Positions 1 through 11,453 of a DNA stretch of 64,000 nt are shown one piece after another. Every line of letters begins with the position of its first letter. The stretch's first letter is position 1. This DNA is from Argyresthia goedartella (lineage: Eukaryota; Arthropoda; Insecta; Lepidoptera; Argyresthiidae), in the NCBI GenBank assembly GCA_949825045.1, contig OX463813.1, positions 26,642,001 to 26,706,000 of the forward strand, in the 5' to 3' direction. The translations under genes and the position numbers were made by a program. Below the pieces are notes generated by a model. That model saw nothing but the letters and a program-made list of their open reading frames with translations. It was not told where the DNA came from and did not search any database.

Positions 1-1518
1 CATTAGCGCTTTTGGAGATCTAACCCACTCCACAGCGAGGTACATACTTCGGGAAATACCGATCAATGCATCTAGCTAACCTCAGCACTTCCTCGACTGG
101 GCCCAGCAAATAAATACTAGACACAGCCTACCCGTTAGACCTCCAGCGAAATTTACATTTAATTTAAAGATGCAACTTGAATCCAAACCGATCCAAGGTA
201 AAGCAAAACAATCTACCCGTTCCTAAACAATGAACTTTAGACTGTAATTTGATCTCTTCGCGCGTCCCCGACAACACTCAAATGTCAAAAATATCAACAG
301 GATAGGTTATCTGTGTTGACAACGTTTATACTTTGTTCTGAATTTGTTATTTCCATCCGCGGAACCTCATTGATCAAACAGTCTCCCTATGCCCTGACAA
401 CCTAGGTTTAGCCGCAACTAAACTCCTGTCTAGCCTAGTCTAAAATCCTAGTGTTATACCCCGTCCATTATCGACACCACTCGAAAATGGTTGAGTTTGA
501 TTTGAATGTGTTTGTATGTTTAACGACTGTGTGTGTGGGAATTTCAAAACTCGCTACACGAAAGGAATGAGGAGAGGATTAGCCCGCGAATATCCTAAGA
601 GCCAATCCAGAAACCCTATGATGAAGGAAAAAGGATATTAGGGTCGCTCCAAGCCCAGACTCAGGCTCAGATCAATTACCTACAAGTTCTTATCTAACGA
701 CCCAAGGATAGTTTTGGAATTTGGGGTAGGTTGATTAAAAGGATAGGAACCGAGGTATATCTCGACGCTTCAGACACTCACGAAAATCCACTGTAACACG
801 CAATCACAACTCTTCCAGTTCCAGATGCGTAAAACGGCGAACCGAACTGTATAGAATTCCCGAAAGACGTTTGTCACAGTAGTTTGACGCGGAGACTGAA
901 TGCCTCCCCCACCCACGCGCTCGTATTTATAGACCCCACATGTCTGAAAAAAAATGGCGTCCTTTGCAAGACACACGCTGCCCAAGCGAAAGCTTCTTAT
1001 CCCTAACTACACAGGGTCTAATTTCAATCAAACATGCCATGCACGCCTGCAGTCTACAATTTTGTGTATGCATATTATCTATGATCAACCGTCGGTTATC
1101 ACTCAAGTCATTTGGTATTGCCGATACACAAAATTTGTTGATCGCTGACCATAAAAGCTGTTGCGATTAATTAAGCCTTCCCGACCGCTAGCGTCTTAGA
1201 CAAAGATCACTAGAATGATATTCAAACCCGTGATATCAAACTCACCACTTCGTACCAAACAAACGCAATTGTATATTTGCAGTCAACACATTAGCTTTCT
1301 CCGTATCGTTCCATAAGAACCTTCCATTATTTAGTTATTCATAATTTATTCAGCGCGCACCAAATTGGCTCTGATCCCTACACGTTTCGCAGAAATGCGA
1401 TACAAAAACCTGACCTGACCTCGCTTCTCCGAACCAACCACGTGCTATGGGGACTGACACAGCTAATTCCGATTCGCACTGCACACTGATTGCATTCGTT
1501 AAGCGATGTTCCATTACA
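1..1518 (-). mobile_element. Diverged partial LTR of a gypsy element, cut by the window start
   Basis: This stretch aligns by eye with positions from about 42703 in the left LTR of the element at 42067-51600, and with the matching part of its right LTR. The match is clear to about 1450, then loose to a CCATTACA end at about 1518. The first ~640 bases of the LTR would lie left of the window. No purine tract follows on the right, so this is a solo LTR or the upstream LTR of a minus-strand copy whose body lies outside. A minus-strand TATA-like site sits near 925-932. The 71-codon frame at 770-985 is the diverged counterpart of a frame in the intact LTRs and is not taken as a gene. Confidence 0.8.
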
Positions 1519-2035
1519 ATCTCATATATTTGACACTTTAGTTAGGGCAACATACTACATAACATTTTCAACTCAAGGTTTTTTGTTGTTGTTATGTCGG
1601 CAATAAGTGTCGAATCCACCACTTATTCCCAATATTTGGGCTGTGTTTCCCTTAGTTTAGGATGAATTAATAGAATAATAAGGTCCAGGATTAGTATTTA
1701 CAAACTAAACTAAATACCCTCTATAAACCTATATCCATCGGGTAAATTGAAAATACCTTCTATTTACTCGTCGGGTGGAAATAAATGGGAATTTAACCTC
1801 CCTCAAAACACCCATTTATAGGTATCTACGGGGTGGATTGCCCATCTATATTCGGAATCTATGTATTATTTATGAAATAAAGGTTACGAAAAGCTAAGCA
1901 GCGTTGTAATCTGTGGTATTAGTTTCTACGCCCTTCTTCTCCCACAGCGTTCAATTCAATTTTGAATAAAAATTTGAATTGGATTTCGTTCGGCCAAAAG
2001 TATTTCCAGAGGAATCTTTTTATAGCTAGCTGAGA
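1519..2035. other. Unassigned AT-rich DNA
   Basis: No coding frame, repeat or motif that I can support. This is presumably flanking DNA of the LTR remnant. Confidence 0.5.
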
Positions 2036-2325
2036 TAGCTCCGAGGTCTAATGGGTTTCACGCTTGCTTCTCACACAGAAGATGCAGGTTCGATTCCTGA
2101 CCATGTACCAATGAGATAATTAATTTATCTTAAGTATATTATACAGACTTTCTAACGTTGGTGGAAAACATCGTGAGGAAACCTTCATTACTCCATAGCT
2201 GCGGCGATGGGCTAGCCTCCTGTCACGCGAAATTAAGTATTGCATATCTGGCGCAAAATGTGCATAATTGTGCCTCTGCCTCCCCGTATGGGAAAAGGCG
2301 GGACGCTATGTTATGTTATGTCTTT
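2036..2325 (+). repeat. tRNA-derived SINE, family A
   Basis: A pol III B-box-like GGTTCGATTCCTG lies near 2088. It is followed by the AACATCGTGAGGAAACC core at about 2167, a GCGATGGGCTAGC segment near 2203, a CTCTGCCTCCCC...AAAAGGCG tail domain and short TTATG repeats near 2310. A second copy of the head lies on the minus strand at about 59330-59460. Core and tail resemble SINE-like repeats common in Lepidoptera (from memory). It is not a functional tRNA because the head does not close into an acceptor stem. Confidence 0.65.
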
Positions 2326-2399
2326 TAATCTATATCTATATCGTATCTATATATACATAACTATACAAAACAAATTCCGGTTAATTACACCACCTAAAA

Positions 2400-2580
2400 C
2401 TAAAGAACGGCTGGATATATTCCCGGTCCAGGGTTCGATCTCTGGCTGGGAATACAGAAAAAAAACCAGGTCTCGGATGTTTATATGTGTGTGATTTATA
2501 TGTGTTTCTGGTTCCCACGACACAGGGTATCCTAGAGTGGAGCCAGAAGCAATATATGTGCCTTTAGGTAAATGTTTATG
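2400..2580 (+). repeat. tRNA-derived SINE, family B (5'-truncated copy)
   Basis: It contains a GGTTCGATCTCTGGCTGGGA B-box region, an A-run, a GGTCTCGGATGTTTATATGTG segment and a 3' core with CCCACGACACAGGGTATCC. Related copies lie at about 51738-51892 (+), 19363-19542 (-) and, as a head fragment, 60423-60475 (-). The tRNA-like head here is degraded. Confidence 0.65.
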
Positions 2581-4240
2581 TTTATTTGTTGGATTCGTCT
2601 CTGCCCAATGATAGCCGGTCTGTAAAGCACAATAACTATTAAAATATAGAAAAAATTCACGGGAAAAAAATATATGTTTTTTTTTAATAACTAAATTTGG
2701 AACTCCGCCATCTTCCGCAAATGACAGCTCACACATCATTACGAAGTTCGCAGATATATAATATACATATATATACGGACTATATATACCTATATCTTAT
2801 CTGTAGATAACATAACAATACGCGCCTATTTATAAAATATATCACAATAGGTCATTAAATTACACTACTGTAACGCAGGAAATAAATGCTTATCTCCGAA
2901 AACACATTGCATATTCGGCTAATGTAGCGAAAGTATCGTTTCGGCAGATTTTAGTGGTTTAATGAAAACATTATGAGCTTCTAAATGGGTTTATCCAGAT
3001 TATGTGAGTAGGCTAAGAGAGGATATAGCTGGGAAAATATAATCTCGGATTTGGTTAGAGATCTAATAAACTTAACTTGCGTCACATAGTCACAAGTCAT
3101 GTTAACTTTCAAAACGATACTCTGAAGTAATCACTAGATTAGAATGGGATATTTTTGGAGCATTTTTTTTAATCCAACAGGTAGCGCTGAACTTCTTCCA
3201 AGAAAGTTATAGTTGCAAACGAAAAATTGTTTGGTTCTCCCATAGTAACTTGTATTCAGCTAATCGGGTCAACATTCTGAGGGTTGAAAATTTCTTGGGG
3301 AAAGTTGTTTATAATGATGGTTAAAAAAAACAATCTATGGAAGTTTCTTCGCCCGGAAGCTTCTGTGGGAAAAGTCCCACAGTGGTCCAATGTAGAGATG
3401 TCCAAAAAACTACATTTGCTTAGAATATGTAAATATCTACAGTTATAAATATATATTTTTATTTTTATTTCGTTTTTGGTACACCTGTCAGGCATCTTTC
3501 GTCTCTGTCACACGTCTGGAAACATGCTTTGTTTTTCAACAGTGGAGTCCAATTGGAATCGAAGATCAGCAAGATTGGAATAAATTAAACTATAACAAAG
3601 AACGCACTAGTTTACGCGCTATTTTAATTTTAAACACATTCCTTTTCGTCCCAAGCTTCCAAAATATAATGCACACCTAATCCAAAAACATCGTTTAGGT
3701 AAATTATTTCCCATCTGGAACCTATTTCCGTTCCCGCCCATCATATGTTAAATCATAATTCGCAGCGGAAGTGATAGGACTTCTCCAAGCAAAATTTAAA
3801 CAAATGGTAACGGAAACAGAAGTAATGAACTAATTACAACACACGATGTTACTTTAATTTTGATGCCATTTCGGTTAAACAAATGTCCATCAAAAATCAA
3901 ATAAATGGAAACGAAAATAGAAGTCGCAAAGGTAACTTTTGTATCGCATAGACCAGATGTTAATTTAAAAAAATGGTTCTCGGTTATGTGTGATAAAAGG
4001 CTACGTCAAACCATAGACAATAAGGTCCGATATAGACCATAAAAGGCAATAAATTAAAACAAGCTAATCGATGCTTACACTAAATAAGCTTTAAAAATTT
4101 CTTAAATGGTATTTTGACGGACGCGATTCATCACGCGCCGTCAAATACAGGGTTATATTTGGACCCCTAGCAAAAAAAAACACGTCATAGTATTGCAGGA
4201 GCACAATAATTTCATAATTTCTTTATTGCACACAACTAAT
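2581..4240. other. Unassigned DNA with one short fold-back
   Basis: No coding frame I can support; short frames here have no recognisable motif. Near 4110-4148 there is an imperfect palindrome with GACGGACGCG and CGCGCCGTC arms, which looks like the end of a small fold-back element. The rest is AT-rich and unassigned. Confidence 0.5.
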
Positions 4241-4249
4241 ATATGGACA

Positions 4250-4366
4250 GCAAGACTCGTATAAAAATAGTGTACAAAGGAGATCTTATCTCTAATAAGA
4301 GATCTCTTCCAGAAAACCAAATTAGGATGGGAAAGGTCGATTGCTGAGCAGGGGTAGACAATGTGT
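4250..4366 (-). repeat. 3' end fragment of an old non-LTR element
   Basis: The minus strand carries CTACCCCTGCTCAGCAATC followed by a GGAAGAGATC/TTAGAGATAAGATC motif and a TGTACA end. The same arrangement occurs on the plus strand at about 30690-30790. It looks like the conserved 3' untranslated end of a non-LTR family. The parent family is not identified. Confidence 0.55.
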
Positions 4367-4621
4367 GCAACAATATAATTTAGAACATATCTCAATAACT
4401 AATATATAGATATATATTATATCTAAATAACTAATATAAAACCATATTAACAAAATATACGAGTGCTTACATAAATATTATATAATATACTCGTACATGC
4501 TAAACATAAATACTATATAAGCATTCATACCAGCTATGCTGACCTTCTTGTAGTTTTTAGTGATCTGAACATACATGGCATTCTTGTTTCGGAATATTTT
4601 CTCAAGCCGTCTCTTTCTTCT

Positions 4622-7606
4622 GCCATGTATGCTCTCCCAGGGTTCAGTCTCTACCGGAACGACAGGATAGGCAAGGCTGATGGCGGTGTTGCTATCTACC
4701 TTCGTTCTGACATCCCATGCAAAGTCATCAACCAGTCGCCAAGCCTGTACTATGGTTCTGCTGAACACCTGTTCCTGGAGATATTCTTGCGTCACAACAA
4801 AGTCCTCCTGGGTGTCTATTAGCCCCTCTCTTCGAATCGACTATTTTAACTCTTTTGAAACCCTTCTCAGTGACTTGACTCGTCTTTATAGCGACACCCT
4901 AATTCTCGGCGACTTCAACACTTGCCTTCTCAAGAATAACGGTCGCTCAGCGAAGCTGAATTCTCTTGTAAGTTCATTTAACATGCATATCCTTCCTCTA
5001 GAGGCCACTCACTTTCAACCACACTGCACCCCCTCTCTTCTAGATCTAATGATTACTTCTGACATGTCTAAGGTTGCTGCGCATGGCCAACTTAACGCCC
5101 CTTTCTCCTATCACAATCTTATTTACCTCTCTTATAAGATAAAGCCTCCCAAGCGTGCAGCTAAATTCCTTGACATTCGTAGCTTCAAGGGCATGGATAT
5201 AGCCTCTTCTGTCGACTGGTCGCCTGTCTACGGTAGTGAGACCATTGATGACAAAGTACGGATCTTCAACTCTATTGTCCTGAGCTTGTTTGATAAGCAT
5301 GCTCCGGTCAAGAGGGTTAGAGTTAAGCATCTCCCTGCACCATGGCTTACTGACACCATTAAGGGTCTGATGGCTAAGAGAAACCGTGCCAAGTCTAGAT
5401 ATAAGAGGGATCCGACCGAAGAGAATCTTTTAATTTTCAAACGCCTCCGTAATCGTTGCACTCGCCTGTGTCGTGATTCTAAACGCCGTCATATCTACGA
5501 ATGTATCGAGAGCTATACTCCAGCACAGGTCTGGAAGTTCCTGAAGACCCTTGGTGTTGGTAAATCCCGGGACTTGGCAGCCGGAAATGTCAATCTCCGG
5601 GGTCTCAATAGTTTCTTTGCAACTCCCCCTGTCGCGATGGACCCCCTCGTCAAGGATGCAACCCTTCGTAACCTACGGTCCAAGGCAATAGCCCTCAACT
5701 CAGCATTTAATTTTATCCCTGCCGGAATCGGCGCAGTAAGGAGGGCAATACTAGCAATCTCGTCGAAGGCCATAGGTGAGGACAAGATCTGTTCTCAGAT
5801 GATAACAACTATCATTGATGTTCTGTTACCTCTCATCACCCACATAATTAATGTGTCGCTTGACCAATGTTGCTACCCCAGCCAGTGGAAATTGGCACTT
5901 GTGATTCCCCTTCCCAAAACGTCCAATCCCGCCTCCTTTAAAGATTTCCGTCCCATTTCTATTCTGCCTATCCTCTCCAAAGTCCTGGAATCAATTGTTC
6001 ACTCCCAACTCTCCTCCTACCTTTCCTCAAAAATGTTACTGAATCCCCACCAATCAGGTTTCAGGCCGGGTCACAGCACTACCACAGCACTGCTCAAAGT
6101 CACTGACGACATTCAATTAGCTATGGATCAAAAGCAGCTTACGGTCCTTACACTGCTTGATTTCAGTAGCGCCTTCAACTGCGTCGATTTCGATATAATA
6201 GTTGAAATTTTAAAGTCACTTAATGTCTCCTCGCACTCTGCTCGCTGGTTTGACTCCTACCTGAGAGATCGCCAGCAACGCATTAAGTCTGAGGAGATCT
6301 CAACGGACTGGTGTGATCTCTCCGCAGGTGTCCCGCAGGGAGGAATCCTTTCTCCTCTCCTCTTCTCGGTATTCATTAACTCCATCTCTGACGTTCTTAC
6401 CTCTTCTTATCATCTGTACGCAGATGACCTTCAAATATATCGGCACTTCTCTCCGTGTGATGTGAATCTGACAGTAGAGGCGTTGAACGCTGATCTCGAT
6501 AACATCAGGAAATGGGCTACCTCATATGGTCTGCTTGTCAACCCGGGCAAATCGCAGGCCATGATTTTGGGTACTCGTCACTCTCATAACCTAGTTCAGA
6601 AAATGCCCGTCGACCCTATAGTGTATGATGGTAACATAATTTCATACAGCGAGAAGGCCAAGAATCTTGGGGTTGTATTTGATAAATTGTTGTCCTGGTC
6701 GCCCCATGTTTGTGAGGTCAGCAGACGAGTCTTTGCGTCATTTCACTCGCTACGGAGATTGCAGCACTTCCTGCCGCAGCAGACTAAAATTACCCTTGCC
6801 CAGTCCCTCCTACTACCTTTAATCGACTATGCGGATGTTTGCTGGATCGGTGTGAACGAAGAACAACTGAACAAACTCGAACGACTTCAAAACCTCGGGA
6901 TTCGGTTTGTCTTCGGGCTGTGCAAGTATGACCACGTCTCACATTATCGCAAGGAGTTGGGGTGGCTTCCGATCCGATTTCGTTGTGATATGCACGTTCT
7001 CTCCTATCTGTTCAACATTTTGCGAAATCCCCGCTACCCCTCATATCTTCGAGAACGTTTCGAGTTTATTTCCTCCAGGTATAGCAACCGGAGATCCCAC
7101 ACGATGTCTCTTCTTTCTACTCCTCAGCATAACACTGCCGCTTACAAACACTCGTTTAGGTTAACGGCGATCCGACTGTGGAACGCATTTCCCTGCGCTA
7201 TTAGAGATAGTCCCTCAATTTTCACTTTTAAGACAAGATTGAAAGAGCATTTCCTTTCTCTTTCGTGATAGGTACTTTTATATATGTATATATAAGTAGT
7301 ATATGTTTGATATATATTTTGTTTTTTGCTTTTGTATTTTATTTAGTGTAAATCATTTACTATATAATTTATTTTATTTTCATTCATTCATTTTTTTATT
7401 ATATCATTTATTATGTTTTAGTTGTAAACAATTAGATGTGTACAGTTTTATTGCGCACTAGGACTCTCCTGTTGCACAATTTTTCCTGTCCTGCCTAGGT
7501 TTGCTGGTAGAAATCTCTCTTTAGAAATAAGCTCGCCTTTGCTCATAAATTGTTTTGTTACCTTACTATTAATATTTCTGTGCAATAAAGAATAAAGAAT
7601 ATAAAT
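4622..7606 (+). mobile_element. 5'-truncated non-LTR retrotransposon (jockey/CR1-like)
   Basis: The element starts abruptly inside the endonuclease and runs through RT to a stop at 7268. About 340 bases of AT-rich 3' untranslated DNA follow, ending in repeated AATAAAGA near 7583-7600. Abrupt 5' loss with an intact 3' end is the usual result of incomplete target-primed reverse transcription. The right end abuts an oppositely oriented fragment of a related element. Target duplications were not resolved. Confidence 0.8.
4625..7268 (+). pseudogene. Non-LTR ORF2: partial endonuclease plus reverse transcriptase
   Basis: Reading begins within the APE-type endonuclease, with GKADGGVAIYLRSD near 4670. 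A frameshift at about 4815-4825, just after LLGV, moves it into the long frame from 4680, which stays open for 862 codons. Endonuclease motif LILGDFNTC is near residue 73 and a LLDLMITS segment follows. RT palm motifs are all present: FRPISILPILSK, LLDFSSAFNCVD, GVPQGGILSPLLF near residue 548, and LYADDLQIY near 579. The C-terminus (AIRLWNAFPCAIRD) is typical of this group. The RT core looks undamaged, but the N-terminal endonuclease is missing, so the copy is dead. The 36.7 kb element shares the YADDLQIY type of palm. Clade assignment within jockey/CR1/I is uncertain. Confidence 0.85.
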
Positions 7607-7860
7607 ATTTATATTTTTTTAATATATATACCAATAAATACATACGTACTACCTGTATTTCTAAAGAGAAAGGTATGCTTCTTCACGCGACTTTTAAATA
7701 TATTAAGAGAACGACTGTCCCTGATGGTGCAGGGGAGTGCATTCCACAATTGAATGGCCCGGAGTCTAAACCCATGCTCATAGGACGCGGTGTTATGCTG
7801 TGGGATTGCGAGCATTGAAGCCGCGTAAGTTCTCCGAGGCCTGCTGGAAGAAAGAAATAT
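7607..7860 (-). pseudogene. Inverted 3' fragment of a related non-LTR element
   Basis: A 68-codon minus-strand frame (7609-7815) reads PQHNTASYEHGFRLRAIQLW and NALPCTIRDS. This is the same C-terminus as the element at 4622-7606 but clearly diverged from it. Only about 250 bases are present, so it is a severely 5'-truncated copy, and its 3' side faces the 3' end of the plus-strand element. Divergence argues against a simple inversion of the same insertion. Confidence 0.75.
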
Positions 7861-8017
7861 ATATTTTTTTAAATGATTGATGATGATGAAATGAAATTTG
7901 TTACATTTTGGAGCTAATTTGGCCTAACACAAATTAAAAATATGCTCGCTTGCGCGTTTATCCGCCGCGCGGCCCTCCCATTGTTAGTATTCTTGGTCGC
8001 TCGCGGCTTGCAGCGCG

Positions 8018-9976
8018 TTGAGCTTAAGGGTGACCGCACGAAGATTATATGAACTCTATGAAGAGAAATCATATAACAAAAATACGGCCTTTCTAGATTA
8101 TGTTCGTAGTTATTCAAAAATGTTTAAACGCGTTTGTGCCGTAGCTAAATCTAATTTCATTAAAAACAAAATTGAATCTAGTAGCAATGTAATGAAAACG
8201 ACTTGGCAAATTATAAACAGAGAGACTGGAAAGGCCAAAGCTACACATAATAACTTCAAGCTTAAGATAGATAATCAATTGCTAAGTACAGACCTAGAAG
8301 TAGCAAAAGCTTTCGAAAATTTCTTTACGGACATTCCAGTTTCAACAACCAAGTCTTTAAATTCATCTCCCGCTGCTGCTGAATCTATACTTAAACAAAA
8401 CTTTGAGGAATGTAAAACAGATTTTAAATTTAGGCACGTAAATAATGAAGACATTGTAAAAGCGTTTAAATCCCTGGAAATAAAAAAGACAGCTGACGTC
8501 CATGGTCTATCAGTAAAAATTATTAGTTCCATTGTAGATTGTATTGCACCTCACCTTTGTTGTATATTTAATCAATGTATAGATAGTGGTGTGTTTCCTG
8601 ACTTGATGAAACTAAGTAAAGTTATACCTTTATTCAAAGCTGGTAGTACATCAGACCCCACCAATTTTAGACCCATATCGATACTACCAACGCTTAGCAA
8701 AATATTTGAAAAACTCATACTTAATCAATTGCAAAGTCATTTTTATCTCAATAATTTAATTCATATTGCTCAGTTTGGTTTCACAAAGGGTCGTTCAACA
8801 GCCGATGCTGGTGTTGAACTAATCGACAATATTTTTGATGCCTGGGAAGACGCAATGGATGCAATAGGTGTCTTCTGCGATCTATCCAAGGCTTTTGATT
8901 GCGTCCATCATGACACTCTTGTCAGGAAGTTACGCCATTATGGTGTAAAAGATCAGGCACTTGGCCTTCTGGAGTCATATCTAACAGATAGGGTTCAGAT
9001 GGTCGATGTTAATGGAAAAAGATCACCTGGGTCTTCAATAAGTATGGGCGTACCGCAAGGTTCAATTCTTGGTCCTTTCTTGTTTTTAGTATATATTAAT
9101 GATTTACCTTACCTCGTTAAAGCAAAACATGGGTTAGTATTGTTTGCCGATGATACTTCTTTGATATTTAAAGTTAAAAGACAGCAATCAAATTATGACG
9201 AGGTAAACAATGCTATCTCTAGTATAGTGAACTGGTTTACTGTTAACAATTTATTACTTAATGAAAAGAAAACTAAATGTATTAAATTCGTTTTACCCAA
9301 TGTGAACCCGGTAACTACAGACATATTTATAAAAGGACAGAGATTGGACCTTGTGCAGTCGACTGTCTTTTTGGGCATTAATTTAGACGCCAAACTACAA
9401 TGGGATCCTCATATAAATAAATTGTCGAACAGACTGAGTTCGGCAGCGTTCGCAGTTAAAAAAATTAGAGCTCTTACCGACGTAGACACCGCTAGACTAG
9501 TCTACTTTAGTTACTTTCATAGTCTAATGACCTATGGTATTTTATTGTGGGGTCACGCTGCGAATGCTAATAGTATATTTATTCTGCAGAAACGGGCTGT
9601 TCGTGCAATTTATAGATTAGGGCCTAGAGTGTCACTGAGGGAAAAGTTTAAAGAAATCAATATTCTGACATTTGTGTCTCAATATATCTATGACAATCTT
9701 GTGTATGTAAAAATAAATATAACTAATTTTCAGAAGTACAGTGATATACACAATTTTAATACTAGAAATAAAGACAAGTTGGTTGCTTATGTAAGCCGAC
9801 TACATAAAATTAGTAATTCTTTTAAAGGCAATTGTATACGCTATTACAATAAGGTCCCTACTGATATTAAAAACTTACCTTTAGACAAGGTTAAAATAAT
9901 AATAAAACAGAAATTGTATAAAAAAGGTTACTACAGGATATCTGATTACTTAGAGGACAGATGTCCATGGGAATAG
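8018..9976 (+). CDS. Non-LTR reverse transcriptase, N-terminally truncated, frame intact
   Basis: An open frame of 652 codons; its first residues are probably flank, and the annotated start is only the first in-frame start-like codon. Residues ~10-90 form the linker domain before RT. RT motifs are in order: LSKVIPLFKAG, NFRPISILPTLSK, FGFTKGRSTADA, FCDLSKAFDCVHHDT near 287, MGVPQGSILGPFLFLVYIND near 345, and LFADDTSLIFK near 377 with both catalytic aspartates. The thumb and C-terminal region with LLWGHAANA and ILQKRAVRAIYRLG follow, and the end is DYLEDRCPWE. No stop or frameshift was seen in the part present, suggesting a fairly young insertion. Endonuclease and ORF1 are absent. Confidence 0.85.
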   Translation: MSLRVTARRLYELYEEKSYNKNTAFLDYVRSYSKMFKRVCAVAKSNFIKNKIESSSNVMKTTWQIINRETGKAKATHNNFKLKIDNQLLSTDLEVAKAFENFFTDIPVSTTKSLNSSPAAAESILKQNFEECKTDFKFRHVNNEDIVKAFKSLEIKKTADVHGLSVKIISSIVDCIAPHLCCIFNQCIDSGVFPDLMKLSKVIPLFKAGSTSDPTNFRPISILPTLSKIFEKLILNQLQSHFYLNNLIHIAQFGFTKGRSTADAGVELIDNIFDAWEDAMDAIGVFCDLSKAFDCVHHDTLVRKLRHYGVKDQALGLLESYLTDRVQMVDVNGKRSPGSSISMGVPQGSILGPFLFLVYINDLPYLVKAKHGLVLFADDTSLIFKVKRQQSNYDEVNNAISSIVNWFTVNNLLLNEKKTKCIKFVLPNVNPVTTDIFIKGQRLDLVQSTVFLGINLDAKLQWDPHINKLSNRLSSAAFAVKKIRALTDVDTARLVYFSYFHSLMTYGILLWGHAANANSIFILQKRAVRAIYRLGPRVSLREKFKEINILTFVSQYIYDNLVYVKINITNFQKYSDIHNFNTRNKDKLVAYVSRLHKISNSFKGNCIRYYNKVPTDIKNLPLDKVKIIIKQKLYKKGYYRISDYLEDRCPWE

Positions 9977-10214
9977 ATTGTTTGAGTAACAGGCTGTTTC
10001 GATATATAATTAGCATTCATTTTGTAATTTGACAATATTTTATTTAAAAAAGGAAACGCAAAAGATGCGACGACTGTGGAGTTTCTTCGGTGAGCTCTTC
10101 TCCACAGATTCCGCCATTGGGTTAGTGAACTCACCCAAAAAAATGTAATGACGGATCTAAGTGATGTAACAACATCCTATGGAAATAAATGATTTTTGAT
10201 TTGATTTTGATTTT
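8030..10214 (+). mobile_element. 5'-truncated non-LTR retrotransposon with TTTGAT tail
   Basis: The element enters in the linker between endonuclease and RT, reads through a full RT frame to 9976, and has a 3' untranslated part with a GGAGTTTCTTCGG...CTTCTCCACAGATTCCGCC stem-like segment near 10077-10115. It ends in AAATAAATGATTTTTGATTTGATTTTGATTTTG-type short repeats (about 10182-10214). Tails of this type are common on lepidopteran CR1/jockey-like elements (from memory). The 5' junction is approximate. Confidence 0.8.
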
Positions 10215-10652
10215 GCACGTGCCTAGAAATTTAGGATACACAAATAAGCGTGAAAGTTTTTTTTTTCCAAATACTGTTTGTCTATTTATAAATAATGTTT
10301 ACTTTTTGCTAGGGCTCCAAAACTAACCCTGTATATAGGTATTATATACCCGAGAACATAGTTGGCTTGGTGGAGTAGCGGAAGATTATAAGAAAGTAAC
10401 TCCTCTCCAGCTCTACAAGTAATCTCAGCCGATCCCAAATAGGATTCTAGCGGCAAATGGCGGCAGATCTAACTGCACAAGTTTCGTCGTTTGATATCGA
10501 TCAGGTCTTTAATGGATTTATAGCACTGTGAGGTGGGCGACGAGAATTAATAATCTGGGCTGCAGCTGTCAATATCTGGAGATATTCTCGTTCACCGAGT
10601 TAAGTGTTCAACTCGAAATATTTTTAAATGGTTTTTGCTTACCGAAATATAT
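10215..10652. other. Unassigned DNA flanking the LTR array
   Basis: No gene or repeat that I can support. The last four bases, ATAT at 10649-10652, form the left target duplication of the array that follows. Confidence 0.5.
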
Positions 10653-11453
10653 TGTTACGAGCGTGGGGTTCGTATTTGATAGAAAAGCACGAATTAATCC
10701 ACTAAATAAAACACTCACTTTATTACCCAAATTAGGCACTTACAATTCACACGAACTGTACATAAAATCCACTAATTAAAACACACACACTATTTCACTA
10801 ATTATGCACTCACTATTCACACGAAGAGTCTTTCTCTCCGATTATCCTTGTATTAGCACTCGATCGCAGTTAAAATATAACTAACTCGCGCCGGCCGTCG
10901 ACGCCTTTTATATCCCGCGGAGCCGCTCTGGACACATTGTCCACACATATCGCGAATATTCTAGTAAGGACCAGCGTGCGGGCCGAGAACATTCGAGACC
11001 ATATATGTCTCTCTCTAATGGTGCACTCTCTCTGTCACTCCCTTCTCGAATGTTCCGAGTATAGCTATCTCTTTCTAGTAGTGCTATCTCTGTCACACAC
11101 TTCTCGAATGTTCCGAGTATAGCTATCTCTTTCTAGTAGTGCTATCTCTGTCACTCCTACCGGATATTTCGCCATATAACGATTTGTGCTTCAGAGGCCC
11201 ATAAGGGGTCCTGAAAACGCCTGAAAACGGGTTTTCAGGTTATGGCGTCATCTGATAGAGGGTGCCCTGAAATGGACTGAAAACATGTTTCAGGCGCCTG
11301 AAAACGACGGCAACTTGGGTGAAATTTCGATCTTTAGATATGTGATAGAGTAACTTCTGAAACGGCCTGAAATGACTTTTCAGCCTGCTGAAAACGCCTC
11401 TAAAGCACTGAAATTGACGTTCAAAGTCTTTGACCTAACCTACCGTAGTAACA
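10653..11453 (-). repeat. LTR 1 of the array (left outer, 3' LTR)
   Basis: Begins TGTTAC and ends GTAACA, 801 bp. Contains the HSE/GAGA block, a TATA box, a polyadenylation-type AATAAA on the minus strand near 10717-10722 and a cluster of CCTGAAAACG-like motifs at about 11210-11410. The integrase frame ends 19 bases inside it. Confidence 0.92.
10985..11157 (-). promoter_or_regulatory. Heat-shock-element and GAGA block in LTR 1
   Basis: Two perfect three-unit heat shock elements of the form TTCnnGAAnnTTC lie at 11043-11055 and 11101-11113, inside a 58-bp tandem duplication. An additional GAAnnTTC lies at 10987-10994. CT-rich tracts between them read GAGAGAG on the transcribed strand. The block lies about 130-200 bases upstream of a minus-strand TATAAAAG at 10905-10912. 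Equivalent HSEs are at 14655-14667 and 14713-14725 (LTR 2), and 18266-18278 and 18324-18336 (LTR 3). The arrangement resembles insect hsp70-type promoters; heat inducibility is inferred. Confidence 0.65.
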
